This document shows, in pieces, positions 11,540-24,350 of a DNA stretch of 64,000 nt; within the stretch, counting starts at the first letter, position 1, and each line of letters starts with the position of its first letter. A model generated the notes under the pieces. That model saw nothing but the letters and a program-made list of their open reading frames with translations, made no database searches and was not told the origin of the DNA. The stretch lies in NCBI RefSeq assembly GCF_902686445.1, contig NC_062229.1, positions 2,505,003 through 2,569,002 on the forward strand, read 5' to 3'. A program made the position numbers and the translations under genes. This stretch comes from Sciurus carolinensis. Taxonomy: Eukaryota > Chordata > Mammalia > Rodentia > Sciuridae.

Positions 11540-14019
11540 GCGGTACTGGGGATCGAACTCAGGGCCTTGTGCTTGCAAGACAAGCACTCTACCAGCTGAG
11601 CTATCTCCCCAGCCCGCATCTTGGGGTTGGAATCACAGGCACCTGTCACAGCCTGACAGCCCCAGGGCCCAGCAGAGGAGCTGTCACTGTGCTTGGCCTC
11701 TCTGTCCTGTCTGCCAAGGACAAGGATTAGCACAGAGGACAGACAAAAGACAGAGCCAGAATAACCAACCACTGTGCAAAGGGACAGGAGGGCTGGCGGG
11801 CTCCCGCGAGGACACTTCCTTGGCAGCTGTGAACATCGGGCATTTCCAGTTCCACCCAACTTGCTTGACTAGATGCTAGAATGAGTTGGGTCCCTGTACC
11901 CTTACATGCTCCTTGGATGACCCCAAAGGAAACTGGGCAGGTGAACTGAGGCCTTAATCTCTTCCCTGAGGCCTCAGGCAGGGCTGGCCTCCCCTCCAGT
12001 CTCTGCTCCTTCCTGGCTCCTCAGAGTCCCCACAGAGCCCAAGGGGACAGCCCCAGTGGGAGTGGCCTTGGGCAGCTGGACGCACTCACTTGGCGATGGT
12101 GTCCACGCCCAACTTCACCCTGTCCCGGTCTCTGTTGAACGTGTGGATCTTCATGATGGAGGCAGCCACAGGGTCCGTGGAGAAGTGCTGCAGGGAAAAG
12201 GCGTGCTGAGGCCCACTCTGGTACTGCACTGCACTGCCCGGGGACAGAGGACAGCAGCAGTGGTGCTAGTCGCTCTCTCGGGGCAGAGCAGGGGCATTTG
12301 CCATCCGACTGCATGCTCAGCAGAGATGAGGAGAAAGACCCCACGGTGACTCAGCTCCAACACAGGCAGAGGGCAGTGGCCACCAAAGCAGGAGAGGAAA
12401 CATCTGCCCTTAGATGCCCATCTGTGACCTTAGAGGTCAGTGTGGCGTAATGTGACAGATCTCCACCTCACGCCCTGGTTTGAAAACAGCAGCTCTGGCA
12501 CTGGGCTCCGCGGACCCCCAGCACCACGATGCCCCAGCCCTCCTGATCCTCACCAACAGACCAAGCAATGCCAGCTCCTCCACCCAGGCCACAGGTTGGG
12601 TCTGTCACCTCCCTCTACCCAAATACCTGACAGAGCCAGGTGGCCAGATGGCTGGAGTGGGCAACTCAGCCTCCACTGCTCCCAGGGCCCACCGATGGGA
12701 GGCACAGGACCACGGGACCAGGATGGCATGTGCTCACTCTGCACAACCACGGCACACAGCCACACACACTGGCTCCCCTGCAGCCCACGACAGCAAGTCA
12801 CCACGAACAGGAGGCCCAGATGCTAGAGGGGTGGACAGCAGCCCAGTCCAGGGCCGCCGGCTTGCCCCAAGCTCCTGGAAGGTGGGTTTGGGCCTTGGCC
12901 TCCCAGCACCCTCCCTCGGCTCCATGGGGAGCCCGGGCAGCCACATCAGGACCACACAGACGTCTGCTCCAAAGTGAGCCAGTTCTCCTGCCAACCTCCT
13001 GCTGCGACCCAGCCCATCTGCTAGTTCTGTTGCCAGGAGGTGAGGGCGGAGGAGACAGGTCTGCAGAGGCAGCAGGAGGCACAGGCGTCCCCAGACCAGG
13101 AGGGCAGGAAGGAACCCAGGTCGACAGGAGCCTGCCTTGTGGCAAAGCGAACTTGACATCAACAAGCACAGCGTCCTCACTCTTTGGGGTTCAGCAAAAT
13201 GACATAGCTCTCCAGGGAAAACTGGCTCCACCCCACGTCCCTCACTGCAGGCTTCACGTTACACTAGAGCTTTAATCAGCGCAGCAAACCAAACAGGCAA
13301 GACAGCAAAAGGCAAAACAGAAAAATGCTAGAAAAACCACGGAAGAACTATTTCAGGAGGAGGCTGAGAAGGACCCTCCTAAGTATGACCCTGAGCCAGA
13401 AGAATAAAGACTGACGCTTTCCATGACATAGTGATCAAGAACCTCTCCCTGGAAGTGACTATAAGCAAAATGAAAACGTAAGCAACTGAGGGAAAACGTG
13501 AGCCCACACCACAGACAAAGAGCACCTCCTAACCAACAAGAGCTGCTGCAGGAGGAAATGGGCGAAGAACGCAACCCTCCAAGAGGACAGCGGCTGCCGT
13601 GAAGGGAGGGAGGTGCCGAGGACACCCATCCGCCGGCCTGCCACTCCGAGCGGAGATCAGGAAGGCAGGCGAGGGCGGGGCTCCCACGCACACTGGAGGG
13701 AGCCCACGTGCGACCGCAGTCAAGGCTTCTCACTGTCTGACTGTTCCCACGAGCAAAACTGGACGCGCCTGACTCGCTCACCGGCCAGTGAGGAAGTCCA
13801 GAAGAGCTGGCGAGCGCCCGGGAGGGCAGGAGGTGTGGGGTCTGAATTAGAACAAGGCACCTTCGCGCTGCACGGTCATGTCAGAATGGACTCCGCTGCC
13901 ACGGAGAACGAAAAAGAACCAAAGTTTTTTTTTAAAAAGAGCACAGGGCTGGGGACATAGCTCAGTTGGTAGAGTGCTTGCCTTGCAAGCACAGGGCCCT
14001 GGGTTTGATCCCCAGCACC

Positions 14020-14052
<33 letters not shown>

Positions 14053-17000
14053 ACGAGCCCGCAGAACTTCCCCGCAGATGACTCAGGAGAGGACAGAGGG
14101 CGGACAGACCAAGTAGGGTGCAAACGTCATTAACACCTGGCAAATGGGGCAGCAGAGAGTGCTCCCCACGTACACAAAGATGCCCACGTCCTAATCCTTG
14201 GGGCCCGTGAGGATGCGCCACCACACAGCAAAGGAGAATTAGAGCAGCAGACAGAAGGAAGATCGTCCTGGATTATCCAGGAGGGACCGGGTGACCAGAA
14301 GGGTCCACGGACAGGGAAAAGCAGAGCTGGCAGCCTAAGAAACACCTGCCTGGCACTGCTGGCCCAGGAGCAGGAAGGGGCTGCAAGCCGAGGGCCTTGG
14401 GCACCTCCTAAGGTAGAAGACGGGGGACGCCGACTCTACCTGGAGTCAGGAGGGACCAGCCCTGCTGCACCTGAACTTCGCCCAGGGAAGCCTATGTCCA
14501 CCTGGACGAACACACACACAGGACAGTGAGAATATAAAGGTGTCACTCCCACCCTGAGCGTTAGGCTCTGGAATGACGTGTCCTCCCAAAGCTCCCTGCT
14601 AAGGCAGGAAAGTTCAGAGGCAAAGCAACTGGAATGTGAGAGCCGTGACCTATCAGTCCATCCTAGTTTGAATGGCCTGTGTGGTGACTGTGGTCAGGGG
14701 TGTGGCTGAAGGAGGTGGTCACTGAGCGCCATCTGTCCTCTCTCTGCTTCCTGATCCCACCAGAAGCTGAGCAGCCTTCCTCTGCCACACGCGGCCACCA
14801 AGATGTTCTGCCTCATCTCAGGCCCAGAGCAACAAAGTCAGTCCTCTACAGACTGAGGCCTCCGGAACTGTGACCCTAAAGAAATTTTCCATCTTCTAAG
14901 TTGTTCTTGTTGGGCAGTTTGGCCGCAGCAACAAGAAACTGAGTGAGACGCTGGGTAAAGCGTATTCAGGTATCCTGTGTGATTCTTGCAGTTTTTTTTC
15001 AAATGTGAAATTTCCAAATTAAGAGCTACAAGGAAAAGAACAGACCGAAGAAGTCCCTCTGCCGGGACAGTGCCTCCAAGTTTCTCAGTTAAACATGAAC
15101 GGCGCGTGACCCTTTATGTGGAGCAGAATACACGAGGAGGGGGAGACAGACAGACATCCACCAGCAGCGTGTACACCTCATGACATCTCAGAAGAGGACC
15201 TCAGCTGCTTCTGTGGCCGCTGGGAGTGGGGCTGCAGGGTGGCAGCGTGCAGGTCTCCACTCTTCTCTTTCTGGATTCTGTTCTGCACACAAGGTTCCCT
15301 CTTTGGAGAAGGCAGAACAGAAACAAAGCCAAGGCTAGGCCCAAGCAGAACTGGCTGCTGACTCTGAGGGACCTGTGGTGCTGGTCTCCTTGGGTGGGAC
15401 GCACAGGGGACTGCACTCACCGACAGAATAGCTTCTTTGATGTGGGCGTCCCGCTGGTCCCTCCTCAGGGTGACCCCTGTGAGTGGGCAGATGAAGTACA
15501 CGCCAGGCACTGCCAGGTGTGTCGAGCCTTCCTCCTTGGGCTCAGGTACCTGGTGGGGGCGAGAGCACTGTACTCAGAGTGTGGACCACCCCAGGACAGT
15601 ATCGGCCAGTGTGGCCTTAGAGCCAGACACTCCTGGCCCAACCGTGCCTTCCACTTGTTACCGTGGGCCACCCTGAACCCCTCCCTCCAGGTGTCCTGGT
15701 CCATACACTGTCCCTGCCTGTGCCCTCAGCATTCAACGCGGAGCAGCTCTGGCTGGGAGCAGCTGCTCCACACCACAGGCACCCTGCTCCTACGGCCAGC
15801 CCCCAGCGGCAGGGAGGAAGCCCAGGCCGGGTGGGAGTCAGGGGCTCAGCGCCTGGCACTCTAGCCATGGCTAGGGTGTCTTCCGTTCTAAAACCACTGC
15901 CTCGCTGCCAAGCTCTCCCGAGGCCTCCCAGGTGCCACCTTCCCACGGAGCCCTTCAGTCCAAGAGGCGCACAGGAGGGTGTGCCAGGCTGTGGGATTTG
16001 AAGGCACAGGAAGAGTTCCAGCCCTACCCCTCCTGGGGTGAGGGGCACAACCGAGGATGGCTGCCTTCACTCCTCTGAACCCAGGTCAGGAGAGCCGAAC
16101 CTGAGGTCCAGACAGCACGGGCACCTGCGCCCCACCTGCCTCTGCAGTTCAGGGCAGCCCAGGGTGCAGAGGACACTGCCTTTATGCCCCCGCAGCAACT
16201 CCGCATGGCCCAGGCTCTGCACACAGCCCTCCCAGGGGTGCCAACTGCCCCCATGAGGGCAATGCCACACTAAAAAGCTTTACCTCCTTGGTCCCCGTGG
16301 ACTCAGGACCACCGCTGACGGTCGCCTCAGCTCGCAGCTCCTTTCTCACTGGAGGAACGAAACGAGCAGAGGGAGAGGGGGAAACGCACTGCCCTGCCCT
16401 GTCCAGAGCCTGGCCAGGTGGGGCCCTAGCCCGGCAGGGCCTGCCTCTGAGGGGTCAGCTCCAGTCTCTCCTGCTGGGCTTGGTTCCTGTCCGCCCCCCC
16501 GCCTCCCCGTGACCACCACTTTCTCCACAGCTCAGCTGCTCTCCTTCCTCAAGGAGCACCTCTGGCACCCATGCCCCTCACACCAGGCCCGCTGCCACCC
16601 TCTTGCCTGGCACGCCCTCTGCGGATGTTCCAATCATCACTTTACTTTTAATTTTTAAAAAATATTTTTTAGTTGTCAACAGACCTTTATTTTACTTATT
16701 TATACGCAGTGTGAGAGTCGAACCCAGTGCATCGCACGTGCTAGGCAAGCGCTCCACCACTGAGCCACCACCCAGCCCCCAACTATGACTTTAAACCACC
16801 CCCTTCACTGTTTCCACCCAGAGCCAAGGGCAGAATCCCCGCCTCAGCCAGGACGGCCGCCACTCACCCTGATTCCGGATAGAGTCCTGCGATGTGGGTC
16901 CCCGGGCCCTGGGCTGCTTCTGTTCCAGCCGGGCCAGGGCAGCCGCGGCTGCCATCTGTGCCTCATCTGTGGGTCCCTGGCGGGGCTGCCTGAGGGCTGG

Positions 17001-19976
17001 CTGCTGGGGCTTTTCTCTGGGGGCCTTCTCCCTGGGCAGAGATGGGGGAGTGAACAGTCTCCCAGGGTGGCCAGGGGCCTGCCTGTCCTAGCTCCTGCTA
17101 CCTGTCCCATCAGACGGACATGTCCCTATCCACACAGGCTGCCACACTGCCCTCCCAGGTCCACCCGTGGTCACCAGATGGTCCTGTTAAGGGTGAAGAA
17201 GCCTCTGAAGGCAGGAGATAGCAGCTCTACTTGGCGTTCTGCCCCTCTGGCCAAGTGGTGCCCCAGTCAGGCCCCAGCATAAGCACCCGTAAAATGGACT
17301 CACAGTGTCCCCCCTGGCATGAAGCCACCCTGACAGTCCCAGAACTGAGAAGGCTGGCGGGGTCATGATCTTGCCTCCTCCCTCCTCCCCATGCAGGGGC
17401 CTGCCATGCTGAAGACCACGTGGCTCTGCCTGTGTGCTCCTGCAGGCTCCCCAAGAGCACTGTGGGCCCCTCCTCACAAACCCTTGGCTCAGGGCAAGCT
17501 GCTCCTGCCACAGCTGATCCCTTTACCCTAGTACCACCGCTCCACTCCATGCCCGTGATGGGCAAGGGGCGGCTCCATGACTACTCAGCACAGAGGTGCC
17601 AGTGGCAACTCCTCCACAGCCTGCCCTGCCGGGACCCTCTCACCCAATCCCAGCAGTTCCCATCTCTGTGCTCTAGGTCCACAGAACCTCCTGGGAGCCT
17701 GCTTAGTGTGGGACCCTTGATCCTCCGTTCCACTCAGATACATAGCCCCGCCCCGCCCCGTCTGGTCTGACCCTCGTGGGCCTGCTTCCTGCCCACCCAC
17801 CTGTCTCCACCCTCCCCACAGTGGAGGATCTCCAGATGAAGAAAGGCTGGTTCATGGAGACTCTCTGACACCATCCAGTGTCTGTATCTTTCCATAAAAA
17901 CAGCATTTCCCATGACATTAACTGGCCCAGCACGGACTCTGATTGGGCAGCCAGAGGGACCCTCTAAACTCAAGCCTGGCTTGCCACTCCTCAAATGGAC
18001 TCCCTCCCAGCTGGCAAGCCACACCCAGCACGCCTCACTTCCCTCCCCGCTGGGCTCCTTTCTATTCTTCCTGCAGGCAGCCCAGAGGATGCCCTGGGAA
18101 GTCTGTGCACTTTCTGTGCCTTTTGCCCAGAATGTTCCACCTGGGGGTGGGATAGAGACAGGCCTGTAGAGGGCAAGGGCTGCCACAGGGCCCTGTGGAG
18201 GAGGCTGAGGGCCACACACCGAGTCTCACTGAGTCCCAGTCTCAGCTCGCGCCACCTTCTCAGAGAGGCCTTCCTGGACACCTGCCAGCCTGATCCTGCT
18301 CATCTCTTCAGGGCCTCAGTGCCACCTCCTCTCATGTCACATATCAACTGGTGCACTGAACATCCCGCTGCAGGGCGAGCCCCAGAGCACCGGAGGCCAG
18401 CCTTCCCCCAAGGCCTCCAACAGCCTGGACACTGTTGTCCACGCCACTCCAGTCCCCGCTCCAGCATGCCACGTGTCACGGATGCACAGACCTCCACACG
18501 CTTTCTCTCCACCTCCTCTTGAGCCCTTCCGTTCCCTGCTAAACCCCTGGTCTGAGGCAGACACAAGCCCCGATGTCCCACCCATCACACAGCCCCACCA
18601 CCTGTCACCATCTCCAGGTTGGCCACCTTCCTCCCCTCTTGGGCTCAGGGACCTGATGTGTTGGCTATCAGGCTCTCAAGGCCTGCCTTCTCCAAATCAG
18701 CACTGTACCCCTGAGATCCCGGACACCCAATCCTAGGCAGGACACCTTAGTGCCCTCACTTTGCCCCACCCTGCCTGCCTCCCCTGCCCCTTCTTGCCTG
18801 CCTCCCAGCCTCCACCCCTACCTTCACCCCTCCAGGGCTCCTTCCGCCATTCCCCACACCTTGCCTGAGCTTATCTGTCCTAAGTCCCCACCACCCACTC
18901 CGCCACTCCCTGCAGCAGCCTTGGTCCTTCCAGTCCCCATCTTCTTATCCGCCAGCCCTCAGTCTCAGACATGGCCACCTGCTGCCACACCTGTCTCCAC
19001 TCCCCACCCAGGTCTCCCTGAGGAGCCTCCAGGAGGATGCACCCATCTCCCACCAGGCCTCCATCTCATCTGTCACAAAGGCTCCCACTTCCATGCTTTC
19101 CTCAGACCTTCCCTGGTCCCTCTCAGCAACCCCAAGCCACTCAGGCAACTCCCCAGACAACAGGCCGTCTGGCTTTCCAGATTCTCTTCAGTACTCACCC
19201 CCTCCTTCCTATCACTGCAGGGTCAGAACCAAGAAGCCCTCTTCCTGTGGATGTTTAGCTCACCAGGATACCCTGGATCCCTGCCTTACTTGCTCTCCAA
19301 GTTCAGCCTCAAATCTCAGGGCATTCCAGATTTCTCCCAAGCCTCTCCTTTATTCCTCTAAGGTCTCCAATTCATCTTCCAACACTGCAACCTGAAACCC
19401 CCTCATCCTCCACCTGCTTGTATCCCCTTGCCTCTTGCCCCGGCTCCAGATCTGGCCCCAGTCCCTGCTCCCACACTTCACCCCAGGATTCCCCAACCCC
19501 CCATGCTCGGCCCTCCTGTACCACCGCAAGCTCGCCCACGCCCACCCCTTGGCCCTCGCCAGACCCTTCTTGCTTTCACTCCCCGCCCCCGCCGCCGTCC
19601 CCCGCGCTCCGCCCCTTTCCCCACCCCAGACAACGTCCGGCGTGCACGCCCCGCCCTCCTGCCCCGCCCCCAGGTCCCCTCCCCGCGCTCCGCCTTGGCC
19701 CCGCCCCCAGGCCCCCTCTCCCTTCTCCCACGCTCCGCCCCTCCTGGCACGCCCCCGTGCCCCCCAACCACCGGAATTTCGCCGCCCTCCCGGCCCGGCC
19801 TCGCCCTCTCAGCCCCCGGGCCTCTGAGCTCTCAGACTCCTCACCGCCGGTCCCGCCCCCGCCGGGCTTCAGCGCCCTGCAACTGTCACGCACCCCGCGG
19901 AGTCTGTGAGTTTCTGACCGGGCCCCGCGCTCTTGAACTTGATGTCGGCCTTGATCTCCTGGAAGAACTTCTTCAT
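9316..19976 (-). CDS. UBXN6: UBX domain-containing protein 6 (UBXD1), p97/VCP cofactor
   Basis: Adaptor of the p97/VCP AAA ATPase in ER-associated degradation, endolysosomal sorting and clearance of damaged lysosomes. Eleven coding exons, listed 5' to 3' on the minus strand: 19976-19894, 17031-16868, 16348-16284, 15549-15421, 12187-12090, 11359-11284, 10821-10737, 10625-10406, 10322-10192, 10103-9955 and 9444-9316. All phases join, giving 442 residues plus TGA against 441 in human. The start MKKFFQEIKADIKFKSAGPG is the conserved N-terminal p97-binding (VIM) segment. An Ala-rich helix (MAAAAALARLEQKQ) follows. The PUB domain spans roughly residues 150-260 (GVYFICPLTGVTLRRDQRDA through KYLDNIHLHPEEEKYRKIKL). 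The C-terminal UBX domain starts around YTLLRVRLPDGCLLQG and, as in the family, lacks the usual FPR loop. The in-frame ATG upstream at 20120 was rejected because only the internal ATG gives the conserved N terminus. Introns contain SINEs and a degenerate L1. Confidence 0.96.
11489..11633 (-). repeat. ID SINE with target-site duplication (UBXN6 intron)
   Basis: A poly(T) run from 11512 is followed by the reverse complement of an ID element up to about 11615, with B-box and A-box complements present. It is flanked by 18-base direct repeats with one mismatch, GCATCTTGGAGTTGGAAT at 11489-11506 and GCATCTTGGGGTTGGAAT at 11616-11633, the mark of an L1-mediated insertion. Confidence 0.9.
13270..13870 (+). 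mobile_element. Degenerate L1 ORF2 fragment (UBXN6 intron)
   Basis: Diverged text resembles the 3' part of L1 ORF2: an ACTGAGGGAAAACGTGAGCC block, CACAGACAAAGAGCACCTCC, and GAGGAAATGGGCGAAGAACG. No frame stays open. Both ends are approximate. Confidence 0.45.
13947..14052 (+). repeat. ID SINE with long poly(A) tail (UBXN6 intron)
   Basis: Near-consensus ID element with A box (TAGCTCAGTTGGTAGAGTGC) and B box (GGGTTTGATCCC), ending in CAGCACCGC and an A tract of about 29 bases. The uniform tail suggests a fairly young insertion. Confidence 0.9.
14655..14950 (+). mobile_element. MaLR-type LTR (UBXN6 intron)
   Basis: The 3' end carries an ACTGTGACCCTAAAGAAATT block, TAAGTTGTTCTTGTTGGGCA, then GCAGCAACAAGAAACTGAGT, in the order found in ORR1/MST-type LTR ends. 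Solo and diverged. Confidence 0.6.
16645..16785 (-). repeat. Long ID-derived SINE (UBXN6 intron)
   Basis: Minus-oriented copy of the longer sciurid family: TTTTTTAGTTGTCAACAGAC, TTTATTTTAC, then an ID half ending GAGCCACCACCCAGCCCC. The same family recurs at 26484, 33155 and 35915. Confidence 0.75.
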
Positions 19977-20330
19977 GGTGGCAGCAGGCCCGGCGGCAGG
20001 GGGCCGCACGGGGCGGGGGGCGCAGGGCCCAGTCGGGGAGGAGCCGGCAGGGGCCAACAACCGGAAAGAAAATACCGCGCTGCCGGAAGTCCCACCCTCG
20101 AGCGGCCGCCCACGTGACAATCGGCCCGGCGCACCTTTCTAGCTCTCCGCACCTCGCTGGCCCGGGCCGGCCGCTCTGCACTCCGGGGCCGCGTCTCGGT
20201 GGTTCTTCCGGAATCCGTTGCCCGGCGACGGCGCGCTTCCTGCGGCGTTTTCTAAGGGGTGCGGAGAGGAGCTGGAGCTGGAGGCAGCGGCCGCCTGACC
20301 CCGCGGAGGATGCGCTGGCCCTGCCCCTTG
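19560..20330 (-). promoter_or_regulatory. UBXN6: CpG-island promoter of UBXN6
   Basis: A GC- and CpG-dense stretch surrounds the start codon (19976-19974) without a TATA box. It contains an ETS-type CCGGAAGT at 20083-20090, a second CCGGAAAG, an E-box CACGTGAC at 20111-20118, and GTTGCCCGGCGAC at 20217-20229, which loosely resembles an RFX X-box. This is a housekeeping-type start. The exact start site cannot be read from sequence. Whether transcription also runs rightwards is unknown. Confidence 0.7.
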
Positions 20331-21354
20331 CCCCTTGCCCTGCTCGAGAACCTCGCTTGGCCGCCAGCGCTTACGTAACAAAGTCTCAGTTCACGGGATG
20401 GCATGCAGAGCCCCTAGGCCCAGCCGACTTGGGACCTCAGTGGCCCCCACGCACCCGATGTGGACGCGTTTCAGAGGACGCGACAGCTGCGGACGCTCCT
20501 GGGCGGCGGAGACGAGGGAGACCAGCTGGTGGGGGCACGTGCTGCGCTGTACAGGCCGCAAAGGACACGCCCGGAGTGAGAGCTAAACAGCCCTCCACGA
20601 AGAGTCGGGGCCTGGACTGGAAAGCGCGGCCCTCTACAACGAAGACCCGCGTGGCCGGGAAGGGGAGCGGGGGAGAGAATGACGGGGGCGGGTCACCCCG
20701 AGGCGTGGAGACGGAAAGGGTGTAAGGAAGAGCCCGGCGTCCTCGGTTCCCTCTCCAGGAAGTGGGCCTCAAATTGGCACAAGACCCCCCCACCCCCAAG
20801 ATGGGGCGTTCACGCAGGTGGAGGTTCTCAGTGCAGGTCGGATGGTGTTAGGATTTACAGCTAGGATGTTTTTCTAGCGTCTGCTCTGTGCCAGCGATGA
20901 AGAAACACCCAATTCCCTGCGCTCTGCAGCCAGGAGGTTTTTTTCTTTGGTTTTGAGGGAGATGGAGAGAAAAGGCACAAATAAAATGGGGGGTGGGGAA
21001 AGGTGTTATAGGGGAGAGCAGCGAGGGCAGTCTGCAACGTCAAATAAAGAGGTCAGCAACAGTAAAAGGCTTTTTTTTTGGGGGGGGAGGGCGTGCTAGG
21101 GAAGGAACCCAGGGTCTTGGGCATTCTAAGCACACATTATATGACTGAACAACACCACAAACCCCCAAAGGACCTTTTTGAGACCATCAGGGAAGTTTGA
21201 ATATGTCTGGCCTTTAGATGACATGCAGGAGCTATTAAATTGTTTAGGTGTAATAATGGCATGGTAGTTGTATTTAAAAACTGGTATTAGTGATACACTC
21301 AAAAGTGTTTATGGGCGAAATGACATTTAAGATGTGCATTAAAAATTCTCCAGA

Positions 21355-21490
21355 AATGAGACAAGCATGGTGGCCACATCTGTGATCCCAGTGACTGGGA
21401 GGCTGAGTCTGGAGGATGGAGAGTTTGAAGCCTGCTGAGCCTGAGGCAGAAGGATTGCTGCTGCTGATACCCCATCTCAAAAACAACAGT
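21355..21490 (+). repeat. B1-like SINE
   Basis: Sense B1 words: ACAAGCATGGTGGCCACATC, GATCCCAGTGACTGGGAGGC and a late CTCAAAAACAA tail. Diverged, with an internal rearrangement. Confidence 0.6.
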
Positions 21491-21784
21491 GAAACCCCCA
21501 GAAAAACACACACACCCAGGCAAGAATTCCTATGGCTACCTGTTTTTCCTTAGAGTGGAAGAGAAAAGCACCCACTCCTCAAACGTTTACTGAACATCTC
21601 CTTTGTGTCGGGCCAGTAGACTTGCAGCAGGGCACAAGACAGACAGTCCTGCCCTCATGAGGCTCATAGTCAAATGGGGACACAGCCCTGAAAGATCTAG
21701 ATGGCTTCAGACAGTGATGGTGACCTCCCTGGAGAAAAGTATAATAGGAGACAGGAATGAAGAATGGTATTTATATTTTAATTT

Positions 21785-22140
21785 TACTTATACATGGTCT
21801 TACTTTGTGCTTAGGTTGGTCTTGAATTTCTGGGCTCAAGCAATCTCTTCCCTTCTCAGCCTCCCTAATAGCTTGGGATTTTCGGTGTGTGCCAGCAAAC
21901 CTGGCTGCGAGGTGGTTGTGTTCTGTTGTTTGTTTGTTTGTTTGTTTGTTTTTTGTACCAGGGATGGAACCCGGGGGTTTAACCACTGAGCCACACCTCT
22001 AGCCTTTTTTTATTTTGAGTCAGGGTCTTGTTAAGTTGCTTAGGGCCTTGCTAAATTCTGAGACTGGCTTTGAACTTGTCATCTCCTGCCTTAGTGTCCC
22101 AAGCTGCTGGGATCACAGATGTATACCACTGCACCCAGCT
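21785..22140 (-). repeat. B1 piece, (TTTG)n run and ID-B1 dimer (MEN)
   Basis: An antisense B1 (21790-21905) is followed by a TTTG run and an antisense ID half (ACCAGGGATGGAACCCGGGG, GAGCCACACC). A second antisense B1 half then runs to about 22140. Confidence 0.75.
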
Positions 22141-22584
22141 TGGGAGACTGTCTGAAGTGGGCTAAACGAGTCAGACGTTTGAGACCCTTGAAGAAGATGA
22201 GTAGCCAAGGGGCATATGGCAAAGGAGCATTGCAGGCAGCGGGCAGCAGGAACAAAGGCCCTGAGGTGGGGAGCTCATTGCAGAACACTGTCCCTGAAAC
22301 AGGGCGAGTGAAGGAGATGAGAGATGTGCCAAGAGAAGTAGGTAGGTGCTTGCCATCCCCTTGCTGGGGTATTCTGCAGACATGGAAATGTGGCAGCAGC
22401 AAGGGGAAATCCTCCAGGAGGTGTATTAGTTAGCCACTGCTGCGTAACAGCTTTCCCTCAGACATAGCTAGGGAAAAGCAGATATCTCAGTTTCTGTGCA
22501 TAAGGAGTCAGGAGTAGCTTGTCTGGGTGGTTTACAGACCCTGGGCCACCCAGACTCCTGGGTGGTTCCTATGCGACAATAATG

Positions 22585-22820
22585 GTGTGTTTTGTTTATT
22601 TTTTGTTTTGGTGGTGCTCTGGGGACTGAGCTATATCCCCAGCCCTATTCATTTAGGCTCTGGGGACTGAATCCAGGAGTGCTTTACACTGAGGTAAAAC
22701 CCCAGCCCGTTGTTTATTTTGAGACAGGGTCTCCCTGACCTGCCCAGACTGCCCTTGAACTCGCCATCCTCCTGCCTCGTGGAGTAGTCGGGATGATGGG
22801 TGTGTGCTAGTGCCCAGCCG
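22585..22820 (-). repeat. ID-B1 dimer (MEN-type SINE)
   Basis: Two partial antisense ID halves in a row (CTGGGGACTGAGCTATATCC, then CTGGGGACTGAATCCAGGAG) are followed by an antisense B1 half starting GAGACAGGGTCTCCCTGACC. Confidence 0.75.
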
Positions 22821-23134
22821 TTTTAAGTCCCCAGGCTCAGTGACCCATCAGGTAGCAGCTGACTGAAGAGCACATCCTGTCATTGCTGTCCTTTCCCTCT
22901 TTCCTAAATACTTAATTTTGAATGTTGCCATCTGACACTGTGACGTAAAGGAGTATCTGCCGGATAATTGCAAACAGGTAAAACACTGGCCCCGGCTTAA
23001 CGTGCAGAGACCCACCTGTCCTCTAGAGTAAGTACTCTGGGCTCCAGCCTAACTTGGAGATCTGAGGCTCTGGGAATGGGGAAAGCCTCGTCCATTGTCA
23101 CCAACCACCTCACCTCTGCCTCAGTTACCTGAAA

Positions 23135-23250
23135 TTTTTAAAACTTTTTGAGATGGGATCTTGCTATGTTGCCTAGGCTGGTCTCAAAGTTGAGGGGTCA
23201 AGCAATTCCCTGCCTCAGCCTCTCCAGTAGCTGGGACTGTAGTTGTGTGG
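23135..23250 (-). repeat. B1 SINE
   Basis: Antisense B1: TTTTTGAGATGGGATCTTGC, TTGCCTAGGCTGGTCTCAAA, CCTGCCTCAGCCTC and AGTAGCTGGGACT. Confidence 0.75.
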
Positions 23251-23527
23251 CCCTGGGTTCAGCTATTTGAAGTTCGCCTCTAGGCCCTGGCCCAGGGGGT
23301 CCCCTCAGGTGAAAGACCTCATTTGTCTAACTCAGTCCTCTTCCTCCACAAAGCCCTCCCTGATTGCCTTCATGATGATGGATAAAGTCTACTCCAACCT
23401 TCTGTGTTAGCCCATGTTCTGTTACTTCAAAGAAACACCAGAGGCTGGGCCCTTCATAAAGAAGAGAGGTTTATTTAACTCAGTTACAGAGGCTGAAATT
23501 GCCACAAGGACTACCTTAATCTCGAGC

Positions 23528-23608
23528 TGGGACTGGGGCTCAGTGGTAGAGTGCTCACCTAGCACATGTGAGGCACTGGGTTTGATTCCTAGTACCACAT
23601 AAAAATAA
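23528..23608 (+). repeat. ID SINE
   Basis: Sense ID: GGGGCTCAGTGGTAGAGTGC (A box) and GGGTTTGATTCC (B box), then an A-rich tail. Confidence 0.8.
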
Positions 23609-23969
23609 GAGTACTACCTGAATGTTTTGTCAGGGCACGCCCCCGTGACCTAACCACCCCCTCTAGGCCCCACCTCTAAAGGTCTACCCCTCCCCTCACC
23701 ATGCCAACTCCAAGGAACCCAGGGGACACATCCAAGCCACCACACCTCCCGTTCTAATCACAGCTGGTGATTACTGAGTGCTCGCTGTGTGTCAGGCCCT
23801 CTGCCAAGAGCTTGACACGTTTTCTGTGCACGTCTTGGTAGAGGCCCTATTTATAAACTGAGTGCCGTTGTGACTCCCATTCTACCAACAAGAGCCAGCG
23901 TGGCTGCACAGCTTCTCAGCAGCAGAACTAGGGCTTCGGTTCTGTAGTCTGTACTCTGGAACCTGGAGA

Positions 23970-24350
23970 TGGACAAAATGAGCCCCCCTGATGTCCATGA
24001 CCCAATCTGTGAATATGCTATCATGGGTGACGAAAGAGGTTTTGCAGGTGGGATAAGTGAAGGACCCCGAGACAGGGTCACCCTGGGTCCTCAGGAGAGG
24101 GAGTCAGGGAGAGACCAGAAGGTGCTGCTCTGCTGGCCCTGGAAGTGGGGGAAGGAGTGGCAGGGCCCCAGGGGCTGGAAGAGGCAGGACGTGACTCCCA
24201 GGAGCCTCCAGGAGTACAATCTTGCCAACACCTTGGTTTTAGCCCCAGGGGATCCATTTCAGAATTCTGACCTCTGGAGTGATAAGAATAAATTCGCATA
24301 CTTTGGGCAATTAAGTCTATGGTAATTTGTTGCAGCAGCCACAAAGTGTG
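23970..24350 (+). mobile_element. MaLR (MLT1-type) LTR remnant
   Basis: Decayed LTR signature: a TGTGAATATGCTATCATGGG region, GGTTTTGCAGGTGGGATAAG, CTTGCCAACACCTTGGTTTT, TCTGACCTCTGGAGTGATAA, then GGTAATTTGTTGCAGCAGCC close to the 3' end. No internal part is attached. Confidence 0.65.

Noticed and set aside
13947..14040. tRNA-like sequences (here and at 49243, 26400, 11540)
   Set aside because: They carry Pol III boxes but end in CAGCACCGC plus poly(A), and two have target-site duplications. They are ID SINEs, not tRNA genes.
19428..20117. Pro/Arg-rich open frames of 160-230 codons around the UBXN6 start
   Set aside because: GC-rich low-complexity translation in a CpG island with no recognisable domain.
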